DNA of 64,000 bases from Campanula takesimana (Eukaryota; Streptophyta; Magnoliopsida; Asterales; Campanulaceae), in contig JAOWBW010000036.1 in assembly GCA_026119855.1 (NCBI GenBank), forward strand, positions 1,550,001-1,614,000, written 5' to 3'. The translations under genes and the position numbers were made by a program. Below the pieces are notes generated by a model. It did no database searches, was not told where the DNA came from, and was given only the letters and a program-made list of their open reading frames with translations. How positions within the stretch are numbered: position 1 is the stretch's first letter; each line of letters opens with the position of its first letter. This document shows positions 1 through 11,209 of this stretch, piece by piece.

Positions 1-69
1 AAAAAAAAAAATAACATGTTTTAGATTTTCATTAGAATAATTATATTAACCTAAAATCATTGGTCAAAG

Positions 70-878
70 TGTAATATCCCGAAATTAAGCACGACGATTT
101 GAGACGGATCGGAAAAATAAAAATAAAAATACGAATAAGTGTACCGTTTTGATAAAAAAAAAGAAATGGATCATTATTGCAATGAGTGGGACCCATTAAT
201 TCACCAAGTATACATGAGCTGATGACTATCTCAAATTTTTAAGTGGATGCAAGCAGGATGTGGCTTGATATGCAATTAAATGGTGACTATTCTACTTATG
301 AATTTATATTATAAATATATGAAGGTATCATTCACTTATGAAAAGAGTAAGCGGAGAGTAAGCTTGTGGACTGGCCAATATTTGTTGTGCGAAAGAAAAA
401 GAGAAAGTTTGAGCTACGTTGATTTTAATTGCAGTGCTTGAGTTCGATCGCAATGATTTATGGATTGTTTCGTTTTAGCTATTTTGAGGTAAGGGAGACT
501 ACGCAGTATCGATTCTGTGTCATTTCTTTTATACCCATCTTATCGTAGTAATCCATTTTATTGATACGTATATCATTTGTTTGGCGTGATTTGATAATTT
601 TTTGATATTGAATTTGGTCCGTAAATATTACGGTTATCCTGATAGCATTCTATATGTGTTAATATGTTCAAATATGAGATTTGTTATATGGAACAGTTGC
701 GATGTAGCTAATTATGTGACGGTCGCAGTGGACTCGGTTGTTGTGTTTGTGTTGGGTCCGGTTCCATGAGGGCGGCCAACAATTCGGTTAATTTGGTTAA
801 GCCACTGGGCCCGAATATAATTAGTACATCGGACTGTAAAGTATGATTGATCAGTTATTCGGTTTATGAAAATGCGAG
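70..878 (+). repeat. 5' LTR of the outer element, first part
   Basis: This is the left part of the outer 5' LTR, cut at 878 by the SIRE insertion. From about 480 onward it aligns with the 3' LTR (37170 onward), sharing GAGGTAAGGGAGACTA and CCGTAAATATTACGGTTATCC. The first 400 bases hardly align with the 3' LTR. A consensus splice donor, GAG|GTAAGG, lies at 489-490. Confidence 0.85.
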
Positions 879-2439
879 TGTTGGGTATGCTTATTATAAA
901 CCACTCCTATTACCTTAATTTGATTGATCCCATAACCTTATTTTACTCTTTGTGGACTTTATGATATATTGTAAGAAGTACTTGTACTTCATCTAGAATA
1001 GTCCATTTTATAGTTGAATAGGCTTAGCAGATTAGAACCCTCAATTTTTCTAAGTCTGGAGATATGAGGTAAGGCCCTTGCCTACCGCATGGAGCCTACC
1101 GCATGACCAAGGTGCCGCATGACTATGCTTGCCGCAGATAACCTTGCCGCATGGTTCCAACCTACCGCGTGAATCTCTACCGCATGGAACCATGGTTGAA
1201 TAAACTCAAGTTGGTTCAAACTTAACCATGGTCACACTTGTGTACTCTACCTTGGTTAGTTTAGAACGTTGCAAATTCAAATTTCAAATTTGAATACAAC
1301 TGTCATCATAGTACAGTTGGACCACCATGACTCTGCAACAAAAGGACAACTCAGACTGAGCTCCAATTAGAAATCAACAGCTCATTGTCCTTCAACTTGG
1401 ACCCCAAGTATTTCCAACGGCTAATTTCTCCTTCAAGGCTATAAATAGTCCTTGTGTTCTACATTGAACTTACGCTGAGATTCTAAGAGAGAAATTGCTG
1501 TTGAAATTCTTGGTGATTGAAGATCATATTCAAGATTTCCAGAATCCTTCGAATCTTCAAGCACTCAACCTTCAAGTCTTCAACAAGTCTCCAGCAACCT
1601 TCAAAGATCAAATATCAAGCCTCATCACACAAGTTTCATTACGCTCTAAAATCATATAGATTCCAAAGAGCTTTTGATTCTTACACACACACTCACCCCG
1701 ATTGATCAATCACATAGATTGAATCAATAGGGATACACTGGTCTAAGTCTAGGATTGTTCTTCATAGAAATAGGTGTTGATTCAAATACTTCATCTCTGT
1801 AATCTGTACTCAAGTGAATCAAATATATACCTCATTCAAAATCCAAGACTGACCATCTTGGTAAAGGACGTAGATCTTTTAACAGATCGAACATTTCCAA
1901 ATCATTGTGTTCTTTACTTACTGCTCTTTACATTTCTGCAAATTTACTTTAAGTCTAGTTCATCTTGTTCCTATTGTTCTTCACTTGTTCATATTAATTT
2001 TGTTTGTCTTTTTAGTGTTTGATCTTTCAGATTTAAGAACAATTGTGAATTGTGTTTGTTTGTCTACCTCATTGCCTAAGTTAAAATCTGACTAACTTAT
2101 CATTTGCGAAAAATCTCTAAGACACAAGTTTTCAATCTCTCAACCTACCTCACTCTAATCTACCGCATATACATCTACCGCACCATTATCTACCGCGCCC
2201 TTTATCTACCGCAAATATAACCTACCGCATTTAACTTATCAAAAACAACTCTAAACTTGTTTCAACGAAAACTTCCGCTGTGCATTTTATACTTGACTGC
2301 GTGGCTTTCATCTACCGCAAAATTCAAGTATAAGCATAAGGTTGAATTTTGAAAAAGGGTTGGAATTTTAAATAGGCTATTCACCCCCCCCCCCCCTCTA
2401 GCCTCTTTTCATACCCTTGTTGTGTCTCTGGGACCAACA
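879..2439 (+). repeat. SIRE copia 5' LTR
   Basis: 1561 bp, the same length as the 3' LTR at 34800-36360. By eye about 16 bases differ (roughly 1%). A TATA box, CTATAAATAG, sits at 1439-1448. Clusters of (T/G)(A/G)CCGCA occur at 1083-1187 (seven copies) and 2158-2317 (six copies). The short ORFs in it (for example 1517-1705) recur in the other LTR and are not genes. Confidence 0.95.
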
Positions 2440-2441
2440 AG

Positions 2442-2453
2442 TGGTATCAGAGC
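2442..2453 (+). promoter_or_regulatory. Primer-binding site, tRNA-iMet (SIRE)
   Basis: TGGTATCAGAGC begins two bases after the 5' LTR. It is complementary to the 3' end of plant initiator tRNA-Met, the usual minus-strand primer of copia elements. Confidence 0.93.
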
Positions 2454-2501
2454 AAACACCTTCATAAAACTTCTACTTAACAGCTTGGGTGCCGATTCAA
2501 A

Positions 2502-3568
2502 ATGGCAAGTCAGAAAACTATGGCAACGGTTAACTTCACTCACGTTCCAGCGTTCGACGAAGATAATTTTGACGTATGGAAGCACAACATTCTAACTCAG
2601 TTCTACTCCATGGACGAGCAACTTGGTGATTGTCTTACCATTGGACCATACTTTCCAATGAAAGCTAATCCGAATCCAGAAACCAATGCAGACATACCAT
2701 CAATCAAGAAACCAAAAGCTGAATGGACCGATGAAGAGAAACGACTAGTTGGAATGGATGTGAAAGCAAAGATCATACTCCTAAGTACCTTGAGTACGTC
2801 TCAACGTCGACAAATCATGGAATGTGCAACAGCTAAAGAACTTTGGGATGCAATTGAAGATTACATCGATGGAGATCAAGATTGCAAGGAAAACAAAAAG
2901 TTTGCAATCCAAAGAAGATTCAACAACTTTGCTAAGATCCCCGGTGAATCACTAAGAGCCACTTATGATCGTTATTGTGAGATCGTGAGTACTTATACAG
3001 CACTCGGAAAGAAGCTTACCAAAAAAGAAATCAATGTTAATTTTCTCGCTGCTCTTGGTTCTCAATATCTTCATAAAGGAAACACTCTTGAAGATACCAA
3101 GCTTCTAGATGATATGTCACTCAGAAGCCTCTATGCCAACCTCAAAGTTTTTGATATCAAGCTCCATAACATTGAAGAAATGGAAGGAAAAACTAAGAGT
3201 TTATCGTTGGTCGCTCAAAAGGAAGAAGTGATCGAGGAAGAAGATCCAAAAATCTCCACATCAGAATTACTTGATATGGATGATGATGATTTTGCTATGT
3301 TCGTGAAAAGATTCCAAAAGTTCAGAAAGACAGCAAGACCCGGATCAACAAGCAAAGCTCCAACAAGGTTTTCAAGGAGTAGCCCTTCAAAGAAGAAAGA
3401 GAACTTCAACTTCTCCAAGAAGAAAGAAGATCTTGTTTGTTTTAATTGCAGGAAACCAGGCCACTTCGCATCAGAATGTCCAATTCCCAAGTACGAGTAT
3501 ATGAAGAAGAAAAGTAATTTTACTCCAAGGTATTCAAAGCAAAAGGGAATGATGGCTGAAGAAGACTC
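2502..3568 (+). pseudogene. gag: SIRE gag, N-terminal part (nucleocapsid zinc knuckle)
   Basis: Encodes the capsid/nucleocapsid protein that packages element RNA in cytoplasmic virus-like particles. The ATG at 2502 is the first after the PBS and opens a frame of about 355 codons to the break. The copia-type gag core (DVWKHNILTQFYSMD near residue 25; ELWDAIEDYIDG near 120) is followed by an acidic stretch, a Lys/Ser-rich linker and a CX2CX4HX4C knuckle (CFNCRKPGHFASEC, near residue 313). The frame is cut after GACTC at 3564-3568 by solo LTR A, so the residues up to 3710 are LTR sequence. The same frame resumes at 6056. Confidence 0.9.
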
Positions 3569-4220
3569 TGTCGCGCCCCGACCCGTGGTCCTACTTGGCC
3601 CAACGTCCGGGACACGCACGGAAGACGTCATAAAACAATTTAAAGGAAATTTTTCGAAATATACTTTCATAAAAAGGGTCACACGACCAACACAACTACT
3701 TGAAACTTGACTTGAAGTCATAAAACAAACCAACTTTCACAACGAGTACTGATCCACTTGGCCACAACTTTACTTACAAATATACAACACCTACATCTAC
3801 TAAAAGAGATGATACAAAACTAAGTCACGGGTACACTACCCAAAAGGTGTTACATTTACATAATGTATCCTTTAACATACACACCACTTCCCAAAAGTCT
3901 TACCAAAGATCCTCTTCCCGACGTCCTCCCTGTGTGTGAACTATCCCCTGGGCTCCTTATCTAAAACGGTAAACAAATAAGGGGTGAGAATAAATCTCAG
4001 TAAGTTACTAAAATGCAACTACATTACATGCTTATATGATAAACATAAAGGAACAATGTCACAAATGATCATATAGCATATAGCACATAATATGAGAGGC
4101 TCCCTATCGCCAACCGTCCCATACCGGTTGGAAATAACGACCAACTCATCATACAACACATAGTGTAGGAGTAAATACTCCTACGAGGATACCAAGCCAA
4201 GGTTTACCGAAATAACATGA

Positions 4221-4292
4221 TCATCAGAGAAAACCATCTGAGAAAACCATCTGAATAACCATCTGAGAAGACCATCTGTCTGAAACCATCTG
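4221..4292 (-). repeat. Short tandem motif ACCATCTGA in solo LTR A
   Basis: Five near-copies of ACCATCTGA spaced about 12-15 bases apart. The Tekay LTRs carry two or three copies on the opposite strand (near 18958-18985 and 32955-32980). Function unknown. Confidence 0.75.
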
Positions 4293-4517
4293 AGCAGCAT
4301 AAATAGCTGAAGCCGGGATCCCGAAAACCAACCCATAACCAACAGAACCACAGTAACAACGAGGCAGCATCAATAGCTAAGACAGGTTCCGGAACCATAT
4401 AACATAACAACAACAATAGCGGGAGAAAATGACACAAAGTCATACCCCTAAATGCTCACGAGAGGGAGCGAGTTCATCCCAGCCAAGGCCAATCTGGACT
4501 GAGGAAATAGGTCCAGT

Positions 4518-4654
4518 GGAAAAGCCTTATAGTGCACTTAACTGATGCCACTACAATGCCTTCCACCTCCACTCGATAACATCCCAACCTGGGAAATAGG
4601 ACCAGTGGAAAAGCCTTATAGTGAACTTGGCTAGGTGCCACTATAATGCTTTCC
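4518..4654 (-). repeat. Duplicated LTR hairpin in solo LTR A
   Basis: A unit of about 89 bp occurs twice in tandem. Each copy has arms GGAAAAGCCTTATAGTG and CACTA(T/C)AATGC(C/T)TTCC around a loop of about 15 bases (4518-4564 and 4607-4654). The same structure lies at the equivalent place in the other chromovirus LTRs here. Confidence 0.8.
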
Positions 4655-5265
4655 ACCTCCACTCGATAACACACAAAACCAGCTGGACTTTCAACAAGGA
4701 GCACAGTAATAAATACTTGCTAAAACAACAACCAGGGCATAATTCCATAGAAGGAAACCACACAAACTCATCATAGAGAAGTAAACGCGTTTTCACAATA
4801 ATGTGCCCAATCTTGACATTAAGTCACCACACAATCCATCTACACAATCACATTAAGTCAAACCCTATCACAAAAGACCAATTCTATCATTTTGATACCT
4901 CATAACAATTATCTAGGCATCCTAGGACATCGCCTAAGACCTAGCTCAATACTTAACGAAAAACAAACAAGTTGTTAAAACTCAGACTGCTCGGCCGCTC
5001 TACTTACTTGACTCGGCCGAGCGGATCGGTCGAGTCCTTTACTTTGATCGGCTGCTCTCCTAGAACTCAACATTCGACAATAAGGGGATCGGGCGCTCTA
5101 ATTTACTGACTCGGCCGCTCCACTGCAGAATGGCCAATTCCCAGGAAAAATCTAACAAAGTTCACTTTCATTACCAAGTTGTTACCCAATCCTAAAGCAC
5201 AACAACATCATTATAACTTCACAACACTACCATACCAACCTCATCTAGCATATACTCATAATAAT

Positions 5266-5448
5266 AAAAGTTATTACTACTCCCTCCGTCCCAAATTTAC
5301 AAGTATAATAAAAGTTATTACTACTCCCTCCGTCCCAAATTTACAAGTATATATAAAAGTTATTACTACTCCCTCCGTCCCAAATTTACAAGTATAATAA
5401 AAGTTATTACTACTCCCTCCGTCCCAAATTTACAAGTATATATAAAAG
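5266..5448. repeat. Tandem array of a MITE-end sequence (four copies of 44-45 bp)
   Basis: Four direct copies of a 44-45-bp unit containing CTCCCTCCGTCCCAAATTTAC, starting at 5266, 5310, 5355 and 5399. CTCCCTCCGTCCC is the usual terminus of plant Stowaway/Tc1-mariner MITEs. No matching right-hand inverted terminus is present, so this is an amplified end rather than an intact MITE. Confidence 0.85.
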
Positions 5449-6055
5449 TATACCAAAACATCATTTCACCACATATTAAGCATATATAGCATGATTATGA
5501 CCATTTTAACACTTAAAGGGGGGATTAGTAACTTACCTATTTTTCCGGAAAAAGTGTCAAGAAAAATAATATTGATCGGTAGAAAGAATCTATTCAACAC
5601 CCTGAACATTTATATATAATTAGATTTGAAAATGGAGTAGTAATTTAAAAGAAGGAAAATTAACAAGAGGAAAACCTTACCTTTTTATGCTTCCATGGAA
5701 GTTACAGGAGAAAATGTTGGGAAAGTTGAAAGAAATGGTGAGTCGACTGAGAGGGAGATGGGAGGGATAAGGATGCAAAGTTGTATTTATACTCCTTCCC
5801 TTAAGCCCCCCCTTACTTCCAAGTTGAACAACTAAGCCCTTGAACCTTATTTTAAACTTTGGCCCATAAAATTCCACTAACACAACTTAACTCCCTAAAT
5901 AAACTTTACTACTAACATTTTAACTAACACAAATAATCAAATAAAATGTGCAAGTCATATAATATGATGCAACACATAATATGCACACATAATTTTAAAT
6001 TAAATTTCTCAAAATATAAAATAAATAAAACGGATTTTGGGGTCGTTACAGACTC

Positions 6056-7013
6056 TACCTCAAAAGAGTTAGCTACTTGGATAGAGTCAGACTCTGATGA
6101 AAGAGATGAGGATTCTAAAGAAGGTCACATCTGTTTGGTCGTTCCTCGCTCACCAAATGCAAAACCTAAACGGATAAGTTATACGGCCGATGAACTTGCT
6201 AAAAAAAGATTCCTAACTCCGGTTCAAAAGAATGGTGATCTTCTATTTTCAAGATGTGATGTGAGCGCAGCAAAGAAAGCTCTACTAAATCCTAAAGTGA
6301 AGGAAGTTTTGTCTACCACACCTCAAGTCAAGTTTGACATTTCCCTCAATGAACAAGAAAAGATGTTCATGAAAGCTGAACAGGTAATTAGTAAGTTTTC
6401 TGGCATGAAGGAAGCTTTAGCACTTTCAACTGGAGAAATTTCCCAGCTTAAGACGGAAAAATCTCTACTAAGATCTGAACTCACCCTCCTTAAGGAGCAG
6501 ATCAAGAGCATGACTCCTCTTACTGATCGAAACCGTTTCTTAGAAGAACAAAATGCTATATTTAAAGTTAAAAACGATGAATTGGTTGCTGAGATAAATG
6601 ATCTTTAAAGGATTACTAATGAGTGGACCAATTCACGTGTCACTATGGAACAAATCTTAGAATCCCAAAAGTCAGATGGTGCTCCCTACCGCGTGATCTT
6701 GCCGCGAGGTCAATCGACCGCACCTAGGAAGGTGGCGACCGCATCCTGGAAGCCGGCGACTGTAAGTGGCGGCAAGGCAGCAAAGTTCAAGAGGATGAAC
6801 TTTGGTAAGGAGACCTCATCCATACCAGTAAACAATGTTGTGCTCAAGACTTCAACGAAGTTTGTTAACCCTCAGTTGGGTGGCTTCCACCATTGTTCCG
6901 TGTGTGATGATTATGGTCACAAGGCTGCTGAATGTCTTTTAAGATTCACACCAAATCCCAGAAGCCTTAAACCCCCTTCTGTGAGGCAAGTGTGGGTTGT
7001 TAAAAGTTGCTAA
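6056..7013 (+). pseudogene. gag: SIRE gag, C-terminal part, with a second zinc knuckle
   Basis: Continues the frame left at 3568; the 5-bp duplication keeps the phase. An acidic segment and a coiled-coil-like segment (heptads of Leu/Ile across 6370-6605) are followed by an in-frame TAA at 6606-6608. The same frame reopens and encodes a basic region and a second CX2CX4HX4C knuckle (CSVCDDYGHKAAEC, 6897-6938). It stops again at 7011-7013. Between there and 7082 the reading frame changes and contains further stops, so gag and pol are no longer joined. CCGC motifs (CTACCGCG, CGACCGCA) recur at 6686-6745. Confidence 0.85.
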
Positions 7014-7081
7014 CCCTTTGGACCCAAAAGAATAAAAGGGGACCTCGTTCTTAAATGTTTATTTTATAGGTTCTCTGCTTA

Positions 7082-8614
7082 ATGGTTGGACTCTCCAAGG
7101 ATAGATCAAGCTTATGGTATCTCGATAGTGGCTGTTCAAGGCACATGACCGGAGATATCAACTTATTGGAAGATGTCCGTGAAGAGAAAGGCCCATCAGT
7201 AACCTTCGGAGATAATAACAAAGGAAAGACTATAGGATATGGAGTTATTCGAAAAGGAAAAATCACCATCCAAGAAGTCTCTCTAGTTATTGGACTACAA
7301 CACAATCTACTCTCAATATCTCAATTCTGCGACAAAGGATTGCAATACCACTTCACCTCAAACTTCTGTCTCATCAAAGATGTCACATCCGGCGTTACTT
7401 TTCTCAAAGGGATTCGTAAGAAAAATGTTTATGTTGTTGATTTTAATTCATCTTGCATTTCTTCTAATCTCTGTTTTGTAGCAAAGAATGTTAGTGAGAA
7501 TAGTTGGATGTGGCACAAAAGACTAAGTCACTTAAACTTTAAGTATCTCTCCAATATTGGTAGAGAGAATCTAGTTCGTGGTCTACCCAAAGTAGCCGGT
7601 CACCACAATGAGAAGTGCACAGCATGTCAACTAGGCAAACAACCCAAGGCGTCTTTCTCCAGCAAGACCACACCTTCAACTTCACGATGTTTGCAACTAC
7701 TTCACATGGATCTGTTTGGACCTGTTACTACCGCAAGTATTGGAGGAAATAGATATACCTTAGTTGTGGTAGATGATTATTCAAGATATATATGGGTTGA
7801 AATGATGATCTCAAAGGATGATTGCTATGACATTTTGACCGCACTCTTTAGACAGCTCCAAACACAAAAAGAAGATGACATCGTTAGTGTTCGATCCGAC
7901 AATGGTACAGAATTCAAGAACAACGGTGTTGCTCAGTACTGTGATGATCATGGTATTGACCACAACTTCTTTGTTGCTGGAGTTCCACAACAAAACGGTG
8001 TAGTGGAAAAAAAGAATAGAACGTTGATAGAGGCTGGAAAGACAATGATTGCTGAAGAAAAGCTACCTCAATACTTTTGGGCTGAAGCCGTCAAAACAGC
8101 ATGCTTCACTCAAAATAGATCCCTCATCAACAAGACCTACAACAAAACTCCTTATGAACTTTGGAGAGGAAGAACCCCCAACATAGCATACTTCAAGATA
8201 TTTGGATGCAAATGCTTCATACTCTACAACGGTAAAGAACATCGAGGTAAATTTGCTCCTAAGGCCGATGAAGGTATATTTATTGGGTATGCTAAACACT
8301 CAAAAGCTTTTCGTGTATTTAATAAAACCACTCTTAAGATAGTAGAATCTGTCCATGTTACTTTTGATGAACATTCTCTCCTTGAGCCACATATGGCTCC
8401 AAATGTTGCTGATGATTTTGTTGAGCTTAATGAGATAGGTACAACTCGACCGCAAAATCAATCAACTCAAGGAAACCCATCTACTTCAACTGCACCTCCA
8501 TCTACCTCATATGAAGCACCAGAAGCTACCACATCTGCTGCTACCTCAAATGGAGTTGAATTTGAAACACCCATAAATGTGGAAGAACCTATCCCTCAAA
8601 TTACTTATGATTGA
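7082..8614 (+). pseudogene. pol: SIRE pol: protease and integrase
   Basis: First half of the polyprotein. The aspartic protease carries LDSGCSRHMTGD near residue 15. The pre-integrase zinc finger (WHKRLSHLNFKYL...CTACQLGK; H, H, C, C near residues 142-180) follows. The integrase core shows LLHMDLFGPV, VRSDNGTEF and PQQNGVVEKKNRT, giving the D, D, E triad. The C-terminal tail is Ser/Thr/Pro-rich. These enzymes mature the particle and insert cDNA into the chromosome. An in-frame TGA at 8612-8614 ends the frame; the reading continues in phase behind it. The upstream junction with gag is broken. Confidence 0.9.
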
Positions 8615-10318
8615 GATGGCACAAATGATGTACCACTAGAAAATTTACAACCACCATCAACTCAACCAGACATACCTCAAGAAGTCCGTGAGGTCAGAGA
8701 TCACTCAATTCAAAATATTATTGGTGACCTACATTCTGGTATTAGAACAAGAAGATCAAATTATGATGCACTTACAGCGTTCATATCTCAAATTGAACCT
8801 AAGAAAGTTGATGAAGCACTCCAAGACTCAAGTTGGGTTGTTGCTATGCAAGAAGTGCTCAACCAATTTGAAAGATGTAAAGTTTGGACCTTAGTTCCAA
8901 GACCTTAAGATCAAGGAGTGATTGGTGCAAAGTGGGTGTTCAGGAACAAGATGGATGAGAATGGAAGCATCACAAGAAATAAAGCTAGGTTAGTTGCACA
9001 AGGCTACAGACAAGAAGAATGCATTGATTATGATGAAACATTTGCCCCCGTTGCACAACTTGAAGCTATAAGGATATTCTTAGCTTATGCCTCTTATAAA
9101 AGATTCAAGTTATATCAAATGGATGTGAAGAGTGCATTCCTCAACGGTGAACTTCAAGAAACAGTCTTTGTTGCTCAACCTCCCGGATTTGAAGATCCTA
9201 AATTTCCAAATCATGTCTACAAACTCCGTAAAGCTTTATATGGACTCAAACAAGCTCCACGAGCATGGTATGATACTCTATCTAAGTTTCTCCTAGAAAA
9301 GGGATTCAAGCGTGGTAAGATCGACACAACTTTATTCATTGCTAAGTATAATGATCATACTTTATTAGTTCAAATATATGTAGATGATATTATTTTTGGT
9401 TCTACTAATGAATTGTTGTGTAAGCGTTTTGAGAAACTTATGAAAAGAAAATTTGAGATGAGCATGATGGGAGAATTAACATTCTTCCTTGGGCTTCAAA
9501 TTAAACAATGTGCTGAAGGCATCTTCCTCAACCAAGCTAAATACACAAGAGATCTTATCAAGAAGTTTGGACTTGAAAATGCAAAGGCATACGACACTCC
9601 TATGGCTACTGGTAACAAGCTAGATAAAGACTTGAAAGGTAAGAAGGTTGATCAAACCTTGTATCGAGGTATGATTGGCTCTCTCCTATACTTAACTGCT
9701 AGTAGGCCAAATATCATGTTTAGTGTTTGCGTTTGTGCTCGTTATCAAGCTGATCATAGAGAAGCACATCTTATTGCTGTTAAACGTATTATTCGTTATC
9801 TATCTAGGACTATTAACCTTGGACTTTGGTACTCCAAAGATTCAACTTTTGATCTTATAGGTTACTCAGATGAAGATTATGCAGCATGTACCATCGACAG
9901 GAAAAGCACAAGTGGAACTTGTCATTTCCTGGGAAATCGACTAGTTTCATGGGCAAGCAAGAAACAAGCCTCAGTCTCTGTATCTACCACAGAAGCTGAA
10001 TATATAGCTGCAGGAAGCTGCTGTTGCCAAGTGCTGTGGATGAAGCAACAATTGGTTGACTACGGAATCAAAGAAGAAAATTGTCCAATCTATTGTGACA
10101 ATACATCTACCATTACTGTCTTCAACAACCCTGTCATGCATTCCAAGACCAAACACATTGATATCAAATACCATTTTCTCAAGGATCATGTGGAAAAAGG
10201 TAATATCCATCTAGAGTATGTGAGTACTGATGATCAAATTGCAGATATTCTCACCAAGGCTCTCGATTCCAAGAGATTTAGGTACCTAAGAGTAGAGATG
10301 GGTATGCTTGAACTCTAA
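8615..10318 (+). pseudogene. pol: SIRE pol: reverse transcriptase and RNase H
   Basis: The phase of the integrase continues through a linker (SNYDALTAFISQIEPKKVDE), then an in-frame TAA at 8906-8908, then an open stretch from 8918. RT motifs: ARLVAQGYRQEECIDYDETF, MDVKSAFLNGEL, ALYGLKQAPRAWYD and the catalytic YVDDIIFGS. RNase H motifs: IGYSDEDYAAC, STTEAEYIA, YCDNTS and HIDIKYHFLKDHV. Both enzymes are needed to copy element RNA into cDNA. The stretch 8918-10318 is 466 codons and has no internal damage that I can see, but it lacks its own promoter and upstream domains. Confidence 0.9.
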
Positions 10319-11119
10319 CTCAAACTTGTCCATATGATTTCATGTACTAATGTTTGTGTTTGTCTAAGTTCAATAAGTAGATACACGGCAGATAACTCAC
10401 GGTCAAGCACATAACATTGATCAGTAAGTTATCAACCTCTCGACCGCAAATCACTTCTGCCGCATCAACATAAGTTGCCGCATCTAAATATTGCCGCACC
10501 CAATCCATGTCGCCGCATATAACAATATGTTTCAAGGTTTTTAAGAAAACTATCAAGGTGGAAAACGATGACATATGTTCACTACTTTCTAGAAGTTAAT
10601 TCAAAGCAAGGTAAGTCTCCACATCGACCGCACGTAGCACGGTCGACCCTCAAGTTACCGCATTTGATGGACCCCAGGTAAGTCATTCTAACTTAAAGAT
10701 ATTTCAGATATTTGATCTTATCTACTTCAAGGGCATTAAGGTAACTTTCACTTTTCCCTCGCTTTTATTTAATTCAAATCATTTAAGAGCATTTAATTTT
10801 TATTCCTTAAATTATTTATGAGCCGTCATTGACTATTGATTTGACACCTAGTAACCTTGCATTTAATTCGAATAGATAACCCTAGGTCACATCCGTCCTT
10901 TTTGCAGAGTTAACCTCCCATCTTCCCATCATCTTTGACCTCTGCAAAAACCCTTCTCCTAACCGTTCCACCTTCTACCTCTCTACCACTCTCTCTGTTC
11001 TTTTTACTTTTTCAGAATCTCTCTCTCTCGCTCTCTCTCTCTCTCTACCTTCTCTCTAACTTCTCTCTAAAAATCCCTTTGAACCGCCATCTCACTCTCA
11101 GTTTCTGATTCTCTATATA
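10319..11119 (+). other. SIRE spacer between pol and the envelope-like gene
   Basis: No gene. Seven (A/G)CCGCA motifs lie at 10440-10665. From about 10905 the sequence is pyrimidine-rich with a TC microsatellite (11018-11067), like a plant 5' UTR, and TTTTTACTTTTTCAG ending near 11017 would make a good splice acceptor for a subgenomic RNA (inference). Confidence 0.6.
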
Positions 11120-11209
11120 ATGTCTAAACAACAATCCAAGAAATCTTCAAAATCTGTTGAACCTAGTGAAGACTCTCACCTCAAATCTACCCCTCCAGTC
11201 ATCATTATG
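11120..11209 (+). pseudogene. Envelope-like gene, predicted exon 1
   Basis: A 30-codon open stretch from the ATG at 11120 (begins MSKQQSKKSSKS, basic and Ser-rich) to the ATG codon ending at 11209, immediately followed by GTATGA, a plausible donor. Without splicing the frame ends at once (GTA TGA). Joining phase 0 to the acceptor at 15775 keeps the frame of the long downstream ORF. The exon follows a pyrimidine-rich leader. The prediction rests on phase and site quality only; no transcript evidence is available here. Confidence 0.6.

Larger units (their letters stand above)
3569..6050 (-). mobile_element. Solo LTR A of a Tekay-type chromovirus
   Basis: 2482 bp, running TGTCGCGCCCCGAC to GGGGTCGTTACA on the plus strand. 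Read on the minus strand it is a chromovirus LTR (TGTAACGACCCC...GGGGCGCGACA). The TSD GACTC (3564-3568, 6051-6055) is perfect, and there is no PBS, PPT or coding sequence, so this is a solo LTR left by recombination. On the minus strand it has TATAAATA (near 5790), a donor AG|GTAAGT (intron start 5536), CpG-rich CGGCCG repeats (4986-5130), the AACCAGCTGGAC anchor (4677-4688) with hairpins, and an acceptor TTTTAG ending at 3961. It interrupts SIRE gag. Confidence 0.93.

Noticed and set aside
1517..2095. Small ORFs in the SIRE LTR, repeated at 35438-36016
   Set aside because: LTR sequence; the repetition is explained by the LTR pair and there is no protein similarity.
2442..2453. TGGTATCAGAGC as part of a tRNA gene
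   Set aside because: Only the primer complement is present, right next to LTR ends at each occurrence; no cloverleaf.
3215..3733. 172-codon minus-strand ORF
   Set aside because: Shadow of gag that crosses the LTR insertion boundary at 3569.
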